Shown here: piece after piece, positions 37,409-46,949 of the stretch | Layout of the letters: the number at the start of each line of letters is the position of its first letter | How positions within the stretch are numbered: the first letter of the stretch is position 1 | Source: JAHJQQ01 sp963737555 | Lineage (GTDB): Bacteria > Pseudomonadota > Gammaproteobacteria > Thiohalobacterales > Thiohalobacteraceae | Assembly (NCBI GenBank): GCA_963737555.1 | Contig: CAVTTB010000004.1 | Span: 124,001 to 188,000 of the forward strand | Direction: 5' to 3' | DNA length: 64,000 nt | Notes under the pieces: model-generated | Databases searched by the model: none | What the model was told of the DNA's origin: nothing | The model's input: only the letters and a program-made list of their open reading frames with translations | Made by a program: the position numbers and the translations under genes

Positions 37409-38245
37409 TCACCGCCGCCGCGTCAGTCCCCGCTCATGCACAATACTGGCGGCGATTTCTTCAATCGACATATGCGTGCTGTCGAGGCTGGGGACCTGCT
37501 CACGTTCAAGCAGCTTTTGTAATTGACGCACCTCATACTGGCATTGCGCCAGGGACGCGTACGGGCTGTTGGGCCGGCGCTCATGGCGGATCTGCTGCAA
37601 GCGTTCCGCTGTGATCGTCAGGCCCACCAACCGCGCGCGATGCGGGTTCAACGCGGCCGGCAGACGCTGCTGCTCGAAGTCGTCCTCGGTCAAGGGATAA
37701 TTGGCGGCGCGCACGCCGTATTGCATGGCCAGATACAAACAGGTCGGCGTCTTGCCGCTGCGCGATACGCCGACAACGATGACATCCGCGGCCGCATAGT
37801 TCTGAATGCCGATGCCGTCGTCGCAACTCAGGGCGAAATTGACCGCGTCGATGCGGGTATCGTAGCGCTGCTCATCGTGCAGGCCATGCGAGAGTCCGAT
37901 GGAATGCGACGAGACCTGCTGCAGTTCCGCCTCCAGCCGCGCCATAAAGGCCGCGAAAAAATCCAGGTAGAGACCCTGGCAGGTCTTGAGGATGGCGCCC
38001 AGCTCGGGGCGTACCTGGGTGGAAAACACCAACGGCCGCTCGCCGCTGGCGGCGACGGCATTGATCTGCGCGACGGCCGCGCGCGCCTTGTCTTCGGTAT
38101 CGATGAAAGGCAGGGCGATCTGGGTGAATTCCATGCCGGCGAACTGCGATAGCAGGCCCCGCCCCAGGGTTTCCACACTGATGCCGGTCCGGTCGGAGAC
38201 GAAGAACACGGTGCGGCGCCCTTGTCGATTCATCTGTTGACCCAT
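37409..38245 (-). CDS. ppsR: PEP synthase regulatory kinase/pyrophosphorylase
   Basis: 278 residues, DUF299 family. VFFVSDRTGISVETLGRGLL opens the protein and the P-loop is GVSRSGKTPTCLYLA; YPLTEDDFE and LVGLTITAERLQQIR are further hallmarks. The protein inactivates PEP synthase by ADP-dependent phosphorylation of a threonine and reactivates it with phosphate. Its target, ppsA, is divergently encoded 177 bp away, the standard gammaproteobacterial layout. Confidence 0.95.
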   Translation of the reverse strand: MGQQMNRQGRRTVFFVSDRTGISVETLGRGLLSQFAGMEFTQIALPFIDTEDKARAAVAQINAVAASGERPLVFSTQVRPELGAILKTCQGLYLDFFAAFMARLEAELQQVSSHSIGLSHGLHDEQRYDTRIDAVNFALSCDDGIGIQNYAAADVIVVGVSRSGKTPTCLYLAMQYGVRAANYPLTEDDFEQQRLPAALNPHRARLVGLTITAERLQQIRHERRPNSPYASLAQCQYEVRQLQKLLEREQVPSLDSTHMSIEEIAASIVHERGLTRRR

Positions 38246-38286
38246 CTCATTTCATCCCCAGGTAGCCGATGCTAGGCTGCAATTGG

Positions 38287-38353
38287 TCATTCCAGACGCA
38301 GGCCGGTGTCCAAGTCTGTTGAAGACACTGGATTCAGGCATGCGCCGGAATGG
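38287..38353. repeat. Imperfect palindrome in the ppsR-ppsA gap
   Basis: TCATTCC at 38287 and GGAATGG ending at 38353 bound an imperfect inverted sequence with GCAGGCCGG and GGCATGCGCCGG parts. It resembles small dispersed palindromes bounded by TCATTCC/GGAATGA. It lies inside the divergent promoter region. Confidence 0.4.
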
Positions 38354-38422
38354 CGGAGTATTAACAGTGTCCTTTTGTAAGACCTACGGCCGTTCGACGC
38401 AAGCACAAGATTCGGGGGACAG

Positions 38423-40811
38423 ATGCAGACACCAACAGCCGGCTCGGTACGCTGGTTCGAAGACCTCGGCATGAACGATGTACCGCAGGTCGGCGGCAAA
38501 AACGCCTCGCTCGGCGAGATGTACCGTCACCTCACCGCCGCCGGCGTACGCGTACCCAATGGCTTCGCGACCAGCGCCGCTGCCTACCGCGAATTCCTCG
38601 CCCAGGACGACTTGGCTGCGCGCATCGAGGCGGAACTCAGCAGCTTCGACATCGATGATGTGCAGGTTTTGGCCGCGGCCGGCAAACGCATCCGCGGCTG
38701 GATCGAGGCCGCACCCCTGACCGCCACGCTGGAACAGGAAATCCGTAGCGCCTACGCACAACTCGAACGCGACGCCGGTGCGGATGTCGCCGTCGCCGTG
38801 CGTTCCTCGGCCACGGCCGAAGACTTGCCGGATGCCTCGTTTGCCGGTCAGCAGGAAACCTATCTCAACGTGCGCGGCATCGAGGCCGTGCTGGCCGCCG
38901 TGCGGCGCGTGTTCGCCTCGCTGTATAACGACCGCGCCATCGCCTACCGCGTACATCACGGCTTTAAGCATGAACTGGTCGCGTTGTCGGCCGGCGTACA
39001 GCGGATGGTGCGTTCCGATATCGGCGCCTCGGGCGTGATGTTCACACTCGATACCGAATCCGGATTTAGCGATGTGGTGTTCATCACCTCTGCCTATGGG
39101 CTGGGTGAAACCGTGGTGCAAGGCGCGGTCAATCCCGATGAGTTCTACCTGCACAAACCGCTGCTCAAGCAAGGTCGCCCGGCCATCCTGCGCCGTGAGC
39201 GTGGCGAGAAGGCCATCAAGATGATCTTCCGCGAGCATAGCGACGGTGGATCGCCGGTCGAGACGGTCGACGTCGACCGCGACCAACGGCTGCGCTTTTC
39301 GCTCAATGACGCCGAATTGGTAGAACTGGCGCGGCATGCCATGACCATCGAAGACCATTACGGTCGACCCATGGACATCGAGTGGGCGCGTGATGGCGTC
39401 GATGGAAAACTCTATATCGTGCAGGCGCGTCCGGAGACGGTCAAAAGCCGAGCCAACAGTCAGATTCTGCAACGCTACGAATTGAAAAACGCCGGCGAGG
39501 TGATCGTCACCGGTCGCAGCATCGGTGGGCGCATCGGCGCGGGACCGGCACGTATCATCACACGCATTGACGAAATGCACCGCGTGCAACCCGGCGATGT
39601 GCTGGTCACCGACATGACCGATCCCGATTGGGAACCGATCATGAAACGCGCCGCGGCCATCGTCACCAACCGCGGCGGCCGCACCTGTCATGCCGCCATC
39701 ATCGCCCGCGAGCTGGGCATTCCTGCCGTGGTCGGCTGCGGCAATGCGACCGAACATATTAAAGATGGCGAAGCGGTCACGGTGTCCTGCGCACAAGGCG
39801 ACACCGGCTACATCTATCGCGGACAATTGGACTTCGCGGTACGCGAGATCGCGTTGGACACGATGCCGCCGCTGCCGTTCAAGATCATGATGAATGTCGG
39901 CAACCCGGAACGCGCCTTCGATTTCCAATTCCTGCCCAATGCCGGCATCGGTCTGGCGCGCGTGGAATTCATCATCAACCGCAGCATCGGCATTCATCCC
40001 AAGGCGTTACTGGAATATGCCGCGCAACCCGAGGAACTGCGCCGTCTGATCGACGAACAGGCGACCGCTTATGGCGGTCCGGTGGAATTCTACGTCGGGA
40101 AACTCGCCGAAGGCATCGCCACACTGGCCGGCGCGTTCTGGCCCAAGCCCGTGATCGTGCGGCTTGTCGGATTTCAAATCCAACGAGTATGCGAACCTCG
40201 CCGGCGGCGCCGCGTATGAACCGAAAGAAGAAAACCCCATGCTCGGGTTTCGCGGCGCCGGACGCTATATCGCGCCGGGTTTCAAAGATTGCTTCGAACT
40301 GGAATGCCGCGCCGTGCGCAAAGTGCGCGATGAATTGGGACTGTCTAATGTCGAAGTGATGATCCCGTTCACGCGCACCCTGGACGAGGCGCGCGAAGTC
40401 GTCGAAGCATTGGCGGCGAACGGACTCAAGCGCGGCGACAATGGCCTGCGCGTGATCATGATGTGCGAGATTCCGTCCAACGCGTTATTGGCCGAGCAGT
40501 TCCTCGAATACTTCGATGGCTTCTCCATCGGCTCGAATGATCTGACCCAACTGACGCTCGGTCTCGACCGCGATTCCGGTCTGGTGGCGGCGCGCTTCGA
40601 CGAACGCGACCCGGCGGTGAAGATGTTGCTGAGCATGGCCATTCAAGCCTGCCACAAGGCCGGCAAATACATCGGTATCTGCGGCCAAGGTCCGTCGGAT
40701 CATCCCGATCTCGCGCTGTGGCTGATGGAACAAGGCATCGACAGCGTGTCACTCAATCCCGATAGCGTGATCGAAACGTGGCTGTATCTGGCGGGTAAAA
40801 CGGCAAGCTGA
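38423..40811 (+). CDS. ppsA: Phosphoenolpyruvate synthase (frameshifted in this sequence)
   Basis: Two frames join to about 796 residues. The N-terminal nucleotide-binding domain shows GGKNASLGEM and SSATAEDLPDASFAGQQET; the phosphohistidine is in RGGRTCHAAIIARELG; the PEP-binding barrel ends with CGQGPSDHPDLALWL carrying the catalytic Cys. A surplus T at 40164-40165 (CTTGTCG for CTGTCG) breaks it; removal gives VIVRLSDFKSNEYANLAGG. The enzyme converts pyruvate and ATP into PEP, AMP and phosphate for gluconeogenesis, under control of ppsR. Confidence 0.94.
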
Positions 40812-40974
40812 ATGCAAATCGCTATCGAGGTCGATTCAGACCGGGCAATTTGCATGGCAACCTTCTTTACCCAGGCTTTACCCAGGCGTCGGCGTGCTAA
40901 ACTACTACGACATAAGGATGATCTATCCCCGTCGTTTCGTCACGTGAATCGCCGCGAGAAAATGGAGAACCTCT

Positions 40975-41718
40975 ATGTCTGAGCTGAAATCTTATGTTGT
41001 ATGGGATGCAAGTACCCGCTGGTTTCATTGGATCAATGCGCTGTGTGTTATTGGACTTGCGTTTGTAGGTTTTGTGATTCTCCACGCGGGCGATCTCGAC
41101 GTTTCAAGTGCAGGCAAAGTAACCCTTAAAACGGTCCACGTCTGGATCGGCTATCTCTTCGTGCTAAACCTGCTCTGGCGTATCGTATGGGCTTTTCTCG
41201 GCAACCGTTACGCCAGATGGCATTCCATCCTTCCCGGCGGCAAGGGATACTTTAAGGCGCTACGCAGCTATGTCGCGGCCTTTATCGCCGGCCATCCCGA
41301 ACAATACGTGGGCCACAACCCAGCCGGGCGACTGGGGATAGCCGTGTTGTTTCTCCTTATCACAATTCTGGCGATTACCGGCCTGGTACTGGCGAGCACT
41401 GACCTGTTCTATCCGCCGCTGGGGCATTGGATCGCGCAGTGGGTGGCGGCACCTGATGTCGTTCCGGGTTCGCTAAAGCCCTATTCGCCAGAGATGTACG
41501 ACGTGGCGGCCTATGAAAGCATGCGCGCTTTCCGTAAGCCATTTGCAATGGTCCATCTATACAGTTTTTATACGCTGGTTGTGGTCGTGGTACTGCACGT
41601 GGCGTCGGTAGTCATCACGGAGCTGCGGGAAGGTGGCAATATTATTTCCGCCATGTTCACGGGACGAAAGACTATCAGCGGGCGTCCCGTGGATGAAGGA
41701 CGCAGCGACGAAGACTGA
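40975..41718 (+). CDS. Cytochrome b561-family membrane protein (hydrogenase-type b cytochrome)
   Basis: 247 residues, four or five membrane helices. Probable heme histidines are in STRWFHWINALCVI, in LKTVHVWIGYLFVLN, and in FAMVHLYSFYTLVVVVVLH. Length and layout match the Ni/Fe-hydrogenase/cytochrome b561 family, which shuttles electrons between quinone and a periplasmic partner. No hydrogenase gene is near. It starts a plus-strand cluster of membrane and stress genes with somewhat lower GC than the rest of the window. Confidence 0.88.
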   Translation: MSELKSYVVWDASTRWFHWINALCVIGLAFVGFVILHAGDLDVSSAGKVTLKTVHVWIGYLFVLNLLWRIVWAFLGNRYARWHSILPGGKGYFKALRSYVAAFIAGHPEQYVGHNPAGRLGIAVLFLLITILAITGLVLASTDLFYPPLGHWIAQWVAAPDVVPGSLKPYSPEMYDVAAYESMRAFRKPFAMVHLYSFYTLVVVVVLHVASVVITELREGGNIISAMFTGRKTISGRPVDEGRSDED

Positions 41719-41859
41719 AACCTCATGGACTAATCCCTTGCGAGGTGTTGATGACATTGGGGCGGTTCGTTGTCCTCGACCACGCCCTGCACTCTCCAGT
41801 GAGATGCGGCCGATTTATTGCTATGCTCTGACAAGCTTATGCAACATTAGGACGTCACC

Positions 41860-42195
41860 ATGGCAGCTTGGTTTATCCCCGCACTCAAGGCCGTTCTTCC
41901 GCATGTAGGGATGATTATCTCTACAGCAGCGCCGGCATTCACGAAGAAACGTCTGGAGGAGGCAGCCAATCAGACGCTGTTGCTGCAACAGCAGATCGGC
42001 GAACTGCAAGCGGCGGCAACACAGAACGCGGCGCAGATCAAAGAGCTGGCGGCGCAGCTTCAGGATACCGTGGCGGCGCTGGAACAGGCGGCGGCGGTGG
42101 CCGAGGCGCGATTGCGGCGGGTGTATCTTATGTGTATTGCTGCCGTCGCAATGTCGCTCGCGGCGGTGGTGCTCGTCGTGGTCTTTGCGCGGTAG
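41860..42195 (+). CDS. Small coiled-coil membrane protein, hypothetical
   Basis: 111 residues: an N-terminal amphipathic/hydrophobic stretch (FIPALKAVLPHVGMIISTAAP), a long Ala/Gln/Leu heptad-like region (about 35-85, QQQIGELQAAATQNAAQIKE), and one C-terminal membrane helix (LMCIAAVAMSLAAVVLVVV). The layout suggests a tail-anchored coiled-coil protein. No family is recognised. It lies 141 bp after the b561 gene and 105 bp before the next small membrane protein. Confidence 0.65.
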   Translation: MAAWFIPALKAVLPHVGMIISTAAPAFTKKRLEEAANQTLLLQQQIGELQAAATQNAAQIKELAAQLQDTVAALEQAAAVAEARLRRVYLMCIAAVAMSLAAVVLVVVFAR

Positions 42196-42300
42196 CTGTG
42201 TAGCTGCCTGAACATTACTTCGCACCACTTCGGTTGCTTATGTGGTGGGGCAGCACAGTTAAGCGTGAGGCGTTTCAATCACAGGTCGGTCGAACTTCCA

Positions 42301-42644
42301 TGTACGAGCACAAAACACATCCACCGATCCCTCGCATACACTTCGTCAGGCGGGTGCTGCTCCATGTCGCGGCCGCAGTTGCCCTGTTGCTGCTCTCGAT
42401 CATGCTCGGAATGATGGGCTATATGTATTACGAGCAACTCCCCTGGCGCGATGCCTTCTTGAATACTGCAATGCTCCTGGGCGGAATGGGTCCTGTAGAC
42501 CCGCCGCGGACGGATGGAGGTAAATTGTTCGCTGGCTTTTTTGCACTCTATGCAGGTTTGGTATTCCTGGTCGCGGTGGCCCTCGTCTTCGCGCCGGTCG
42601 TGCATCGAGTTATGCACAAGTTCCACTGGGAGCAGGATCGGTAG
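42301..42644 (+). CDS. Two-helix membrane protein resembling a K+ channel pore without the GYG filter
   Basis: 114 residues from the ATG at 42301. TM1 is LLHVAAAVALLLLSIMLGMMG; then WRDAFLNTAMLLGGMGPV, and TM2 GKLFAGFFALYAGLVFLVAVAL. The order helix - W.DA - TxxLL.GMGPV - D..GKLFA.FYALY parallels Ion_trans_2 pore domains (TxxTxGYGD..T..GKLFA..YAL), but the GYG signature is replaced by GMGP. I think this is a recurrent uncharacterised family. Selectivity, if it is a channel, is unknown. Confidence 0.65.
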
Positions 42645-42713
42645 ATCGCCTATGTGCGTCCGCCGCGCTTCTAAGCCTCTCCTGTCATATCCCAGACCCT
42701 GGGTTGGACTGTC

Positions 42714-43370
42714 ATGAGTGTCTCGCTTGCAGCAACCCAGCGTGAGCCGTCGCGAGGGGAAGAAATCGCCAACAGCGTCAGTCACGGCATAGGCTTGGTC
42801 GCGGCACTCGTGGCAACCCCGTTTCTGATCCTGCATGCAGTACGCCGCGGTGAGACAGGATTCATCGTCGGTGCGAGCATCTTCGCCGCGACCATGGTGC
42901 TGCTTTACCTGTTTTCCACTCTTTATCACGCCCTGCCGACAGGCAAGGCCAAGCGCGTGTTTCGGATCATCGAGCACTCCGCGATCTTTTTCCTCATCGC
43001 CGGTACGTATACACCATTCACGCTGGGTGTACTGCGCGGCGCGTGGGGCTGGACGCTGCTTGGGCTAGTCTGGGCTCTTGCCGTAACCGGGGTGGCGTTG
43101 AAGGTGTTTGACAGGATGTCTCATCCCATCGTCTCCACTGGATTGTATCTGCTCATGGGCTGGCTCATCCTGATAGCCATCGAGCCGTTGACTGCCCGCG
43201 TCCCCGCCCCCGGTCTACTCTGGCTGGTCGCGGGTGGTGTGGCTTACACGGCCGGTGTGATTTTCTTCGCGGCCGATGGGCGTCTGCGCTACGGTCACTT
43301 CATCTGGCATTTGTTTGTCATGATGGGCACTACATGCCATTACTTCGCCGTGCTCGGGTATGCGGCGTGA
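42714..43370 (+). CDS. Hemolysin III/TrhA-family (PAQR-like) membrane protein
   Basis: 218 residues with seven membrane segments. The N-terminal GEEIANSVSHGIGLVAALVA, the FSTLYHALPTGKAKRVFRIIEHSAIFFLIAGTYTPF core and the C-terminal GHFIWHLFVMMGTTCHYFAV carry the conserved Ser, Asp/His zinc-site residues of the PAQR superfamily. Members affect membrane-lipid homeostasis; the 'hemolysin' name is historic. It lies 69 bp after the pore-like gene. Confidence 0.9.
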   Translation: MSVSLAATQREPSRGEEIANSVSHGIGLVAALVATPFLILHAVRRGETGFIVGASIFAATMVLLYLFSTLYHALPTGKAKRVFRIIEHSAIFFLIAGTYTPFTLGVLRGAWGWTLLGLVWALAVTGVALKVFDRMSHPIVSTGLYLLMGWLILIAIEPLTARVPAPGLLWLVAGGVAYTAGVIFFAADGRLRYGHFIWHLFVMMGTTCHYFAVLGYAA

Positions 43371-43438
43371 CACCGCCGGCCAGATATGCAGTCCGGTAAT
43401 TTGATTTTATAGAGGTTCCAGAATGCAGACTGAGTGCT

Positions 43439-44129
43439 ATGCGACACGTTGAAAGACACAGAACACATCGCATTGGCTGGCTGCGTGCGGCTGTGCTGGG
43501 TGCAAATGACGGCATTGTCTCCACGGCCAGCCTCGTCTTGGGCGTCGCGGCAGCAGGCGCGAGTTCAAAGAACATTCTGATCGCGGGCGTTGCCGGTCTT
43601 ATGGCCGGCGCCATGTCAATGGCGGCCGGCGAGTATGTCTCGGTGAGTTCACAAGCCGATACCGAGCGCGCCGATCTGGAACGGGAACGTAAGGAGTTGG
43701 AGACTGATCCCGAGCACGAGCATGCGGAGCTGACGGCGATCTATGTTGCACGTGGACTTACTGAAGAACTGGCCTCTCAGGTCGCGACCGAGTTGATGGC
43801 GCATGACGCACTCGGCGCACATGCGCGTGATGAACTAGGCATCTCCGATACATTGAGTGCGCGGCCGGTGCAAGCCGCCTTGGCGTCGGCCGGCACGTTT
43901 GCAGTGGGCGCGGCCCTGCCGCTCTTGATTGTTGTTGTTGGCGCCGGAATCAGCGCTCATGTGGTCTGTAGCGGGCAGCTCGCTATTGTTTCTCGCGCTA
44001 TTAGGTTCCTTGGCTGCACGCGCCGGCGGTGCTTCGGTGATGACTTCCGCCGCGCGGGTGACCTTCTGGGGTGCCTTGGCGATGGCTTTGACCGCTGGCG
44101 TCGGGGCTTTGTTTGGAGTCACTGTATGA
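43439..44129 (+). CDS. VIT1/CCC1-family metal transporter-like protein (frameshifted in this sequence)
   Basis: Two frames join to about 229 residues. GWLRAAVLGANDGIVSTASL and GLMAGAMSMAAGEYVSVSSQAD are the hallmark first helices; a Glu-rich cytoplasmic part (ERADLERERKELETDPEHEH) follows, then three more helices ending GGASVMTSAARVTFWGALAM. A surplus base between 43925 and 43942 breaks it; removal gives LLIVVVAPESALMWSVAGSS. Relatives move Fe2+ or Mn2+ into vacuoles or out of the cytosol. The real stop is at 44127-44129. Confidence 0.88.
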
Positions 44130-44139
44130 GACCCCGGCT

Positions 44140-44310
44140 ATGTGTAATCTCGATATTAAACAACGCATCGAAAACGCATTGCATCTACTCCGAATCAAGT
44201 GACAGCTCTGAATTCCAATGGAACGCAGAAATGAACCAATTTGGCAGATATGCTTTACTTATGAAGTGCAGCCGGGAGATGTACCCGTGTCTGATGTTGA
44301 ACTGGCGTAA
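44140..44310 (+). other. Two very short frames between VIT-like gene and cbpA
   Basis: ATG at 44140 opens a 20-residue frame (MCNLDIKQRIENALHLLRIK), and ATG at 44218 a 30-residue one (start MERRNEPIWQICFTYEVQPG) that ends 27 bp before the cbpA start. Both have plausible protein-like composition but no ribosome site stands out. They may be the remains of one small gene, or leader sequence of cbpA. Not called as a CDS. Confidence 0.3.
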
Positions 44311-44336
44311 AGCCATTCCATATAACGGAGTTGCCT

Positions 44337-45284
44337 GTGGAGTTTAAGGATTACTACAAGATCATAGGCCTGAAGCGTGATGCCTCTCAGGATGAGATTA
44401 AACGCGCCTACCGTAAGCTGGCGCGAAAATATCACCCTGACGTGAGCAAGGAGAAAAACGCGGAGGAGCGCTTTAAGGAAATCGGTGAGGCCTATGAAGT
44501 CCTCAAAGATCCCGAAAAACGTGCCGCCTATGATCACCTCGGCGCCGACTTCAAGGCCGGTCAGGATTTTCATCCACCGCCTAACTGGGATTCCGGCTTT
44601 GAGTTTCGCGGCGGTGGTTTTACCGATGCGGATAATGTCGGCTTCAGTGACTTCTTCGAAGAACTGTTTGGTCGGCAGGGACACGCTGGTCGCGCCGCCT
44701 ATGGCGCTCAGTTCAGCGCCCGTGGTCAAGATCATCATGCCAAGGTCGTGGTGGACCTGGAAGATGCATTCCATGGCGCAACGCGCAGTATCAGCCTGCA
44801 ATCACCGGAACTGGATAAGCATGGCCAGATGCGTTTAATAAACCGTACGCTTAACGTAAAGATCCCCAAGGGCATCAAAGAAGGACAACAGATTCGGCTC
44901 GTGGGCCAGGGGACGCCCGGCATGGGTCAGGGTGCGAAAGGCGATCTCTATCTGGAAATTCACTTCAAGCCCCACCCCTTCTACCGTGCGGAAGGACGTG
45001 ACCTGCATATGCAATTGCCTGTGGCTCCCTGGGAGGCCGCGCTAGGCGCAACGGTGCAAGCGCCAACACCCGATGGCAAGGTAGATCTTAAAATTCCGGC
45101 GGGTTCGAACAGCGGAAACAAGCTCCGCCTGAAAGGGCGAGGCATACCGGGAAATCCTGCCGGTGATATCTATGTGACCTTGAGTGTGGTGGCACCACCC
45201 GCCAACAGCGAACAGGACAAGGCGCTCTACAAAGAGATGGCAAGCAAGCTGGCGTTCAACCCAAGAGCTGACATGGGGGTGTAG
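44337..45284 (+). CDS. cbpA: DnaJ-type co-chaperone CbpA
   Basis: 315 residues from the GTG at 44337, which has GGAG six bases upstream and gives the family start VEFKDYYKIIGLKRDASQ. The J-domain has the HPD tripeptide in KYHPDVSKEK. A Gly/Phe-rich linker follows, then two C-terminal substrate-binding domains; the zinc finger of DnaJ is absent, as in CbpA. It stimulates DnaK and binds curved DNA in E. coli. cbpM follows after 3 bp. Confidence 0.93.
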   Translation: MEFKDYYKIIGLKRDASQDEIKRAYRKLARKYHPDVSKEKNAEERFKEIGEAYEVLKDPEKRAAYDHLGADFKAGQDFHPPPNWDSGFEFRGGGFTDADNVGFSDFFEELFGRQGHAGRAAYGAQFSARGQDHHAKVVVDLEDAFHGATRSISLQSPELDKHGQMRLINRTLNVKIPKGIKEGQQIRLVGQGTPGMGQGAKGDLYLEIHFKPHPFYRAEGRDLHMQLPVAPWEAALGATVQAPTPDGKVDLKIPAGSNSGNKLRLKGRGIPGNPAGDIYVTLSVVAPPANSEQDKALYKEMASKLAFNPRADMGV

Positions 45285-45287
45285 GGT

Positions 45288-45596
45288 ATGACCACGCAAA
45301 GCATATTAACCGGCATCATTGTTGAAGAAACCACCGAGTTTACCCTGGGCGAACTCAGCCGCGCCTGCGGCAAACCTGCCGAGTGGATATTGGCCTTGGT
45401 GGAAGAAGGCGTGATCGAGCCTGTCGGCACCGATCAAACCCATTGGCATTTCCGCGGCCACTGTCTGCGCCGCGTGCGTATCGTCCAGCGGCTCCAGTCA
45501 GATCTCGGTCTTAACCTGGCGGGTGCGGCATTGGCTTTGGAGTTGTTGGAGGAAGTAGAAGCACTGCGTAATCGAATTGCTGTTTTGGAGAGATAA
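45288..45596 (+). CDS. cbpM: Chaperone modulator CbpM
   Basis: 102 residues. FTLGELSRACGKPAEWILALVEEGVIEP is a MerR-like helix-turn-helix fold; RRVRIVQRLQSDLGLNLAGAALALELLEEVEALR is the C-terminal helical part. CbpM binds the J-domain of CbpA and blocks its co-chaperone and DNA-binding activity. The 3-bp gap after cbpA shows one operon. Confidence 0.92.
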   Translation: MTTQSILTGIIVEETTEFTLGELSRACGKPAEWILALVEEGVIEPVGTDQTHWHFRGHCLRRVRIVQRLQSDLGLNLAGAALALELLEEVEALRNRIAVLER

Positions 45597-45669
45597 AGCA
45601 AACGTCACTGTTGCACACTCCAGGCCTGTGCGATCAATCGTCGTCATCAGGCCTACATCAGAAAATCCA

Positions 45670-46029
45670 TCAACTCTCGATTTTTTTGGGCTTGAACAAC
45701 GCGTCGTAGTTGGGGCAGAAATCGAACTTCTCGGTCGGCGTGTCCTTTTCCATGGCCCCGCTGCATTCCGCCGTCACCTTGCAGCCTTCGCAATTGCGCA
45801 TCTCACGTTCGATCTCGTGCAGCTGACGGTCGTGCAGATACAAGGTCGGGTCGGCGCCGGAGCGCTCCAGTGCCTGCTCCAACGGCATGCCCGCCAGACG
45901 CTGCCGCAAGCGCCGGCGCAGCAACCTGCCCTGCACCAGATTGCGGCCGATGACCCAGACCATTCGGATGCTGAAATAGGCTATCAGCAGCGCAAACACA
46001 GCAATGATAATAAAGCTGATTTTTTCCAC
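45670..46029 (-). CDS. DUF6455-type protein with membrane anchor
   Basis: 119 residues from the GTG at 46029. A first membrane helix (ISFIIIAVFALLIAYFSI) is followed by a basic stretch and the cytoplasmic-looking domain AGMPLEQALERSGADPTLY with four cysteines in NCEGCKVTAECSG and FCPNYDALF. The Cys pattern suggests a metal or cluster site. I recognise this as the small DUF6455-like family; function unknown. The frame is open upstream to 46098, but the start at the V-V-E-K-I site fits better. Confidence 0.75.
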   Translation of the reverse strand: MEKISFIIIAVFALLIAYFSIRMVWVIGRNLVQGRLLRRRLRQRLAGMPLEQALERSGADPTLYLHDRQLHEIEREMRNCEGCKVTAECSGAMEKDTPTEKFDFCPNYDALFKPKKIES

Positions 46030-46282
46030 GACGCACCGATCCGATCTTTTGCAGACAGTGACCACTATGAAAGACAGCGGCCGAAATTGCCTTGACACAT
46101 ATCAAGCGCCACGGACCCGGCACAAATCCGGTGCAATCAAAGGATCGCAGAATCCCAGAAGCACGACGCCTCGGCACCCAGCCTGATTGCGACCGAGACC
46201 GTTCCTAAGGGAAATTTCTGGATTTCGTTGGGGATTTTTATCCGGGTTGAAAGCACGGCCGCCGAGAGACGGCCCTAGGCCT

Positions 46283-46840
46283 TCAGGTCGGCAGCGGTAG
46301 ACTGAAGAATCTTTCCCGGTAGAACTGCAATTCGCGGATGGAGTCGCGGATATCGTCGAGTGCCAGGTGCGCCGAGTCTTTCTTGAACTCGCCGACGATG
46401 CCGGGTGACCAGCGGCGCGCCAGTTCCTTTACGGTGCTGACGTCGAGGTTGCGGTAATGGAAAAAGGCCTCCAGTCCCGGCATGCAGCGCGCCAGAAAAC
46501 GGCGGTCCTGGCAGATGCTGTTGCCACACATGGGCGATGCCTTGGCCGGGACATGGCGGACCAGAAACTCGATGGTCAGACGTTCGGCGTCCTCCTCGGT
46601 ATACGTACTGGCACGCACTCGCTGGACCAGCCCCGAACCGCCGTGCTGTTTCGTGTTCCACTCGTCCATGGCACCGAGCACGGCATCGCTCTGGTGGATG
46701 GCGAGCATCGGACCTTCCTCGATGATATTGAGTTGCGCATCGGTGACGATGGTGGCGATTTCGATAATGGAATCCGTCTGGGTGTCAAGCCCGGTCATTT
46801 CCAAATCGATCCAAATCAGATTATCAGGATGCTGCGCCAT
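46283..46840 (-). CDS. orn: Oligoribonuclease
   Basis: 185 residues from the ATG at 46840, which has AAGGG at proper distance; an in-frame start at 46855 adds five residues. DEDDh exonuclease motifs: IWIDLEMTGLDTQTD (Exo I), NSICQDRRFLARCMP (Exo II), and HLALDDIRDSIREL with AH (Exo III). Orn degrades 2-5-nt RNAs and pGpG, the end product of c-di-GMP turnover; the window holds one intact GGDEF protein and one remnant. Confidence 0.97.
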   Translation of the reverse strand: MAQHPDNLIWIDLEMTGLDTQTDSIIEIATIVTDAQLNIIEEGPMLAIHQSDAVLGAMDEWNTKQHGGSGLVQRVRASTYTEEDAERLTIEFLVRHVPAKASPMCGNSICQDRRFLARCMPGLEAFFHYRNLDVSTVKELARRWSPGIVGEFKKDSAHLALDDIRDSIRELQFYRERFFSLPLPT

Positions 46841-46949
46841 GGATTTCCCTTGCAATGCACGTTTGAATGGTTGAGTTGCATTCTAGCAAAGGCTACTCTT
46901 CAAAGGACACTGGAATTACCCCATCGCACGACGATCTACAGGATATTCA

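Noticed and set aside
38384..39997. A long 537-residue minus-strand frame opposite ppsA.
   Set aside because: It is the mirror frame of the GC-rich ppsA coding sequence and shows no family motif.
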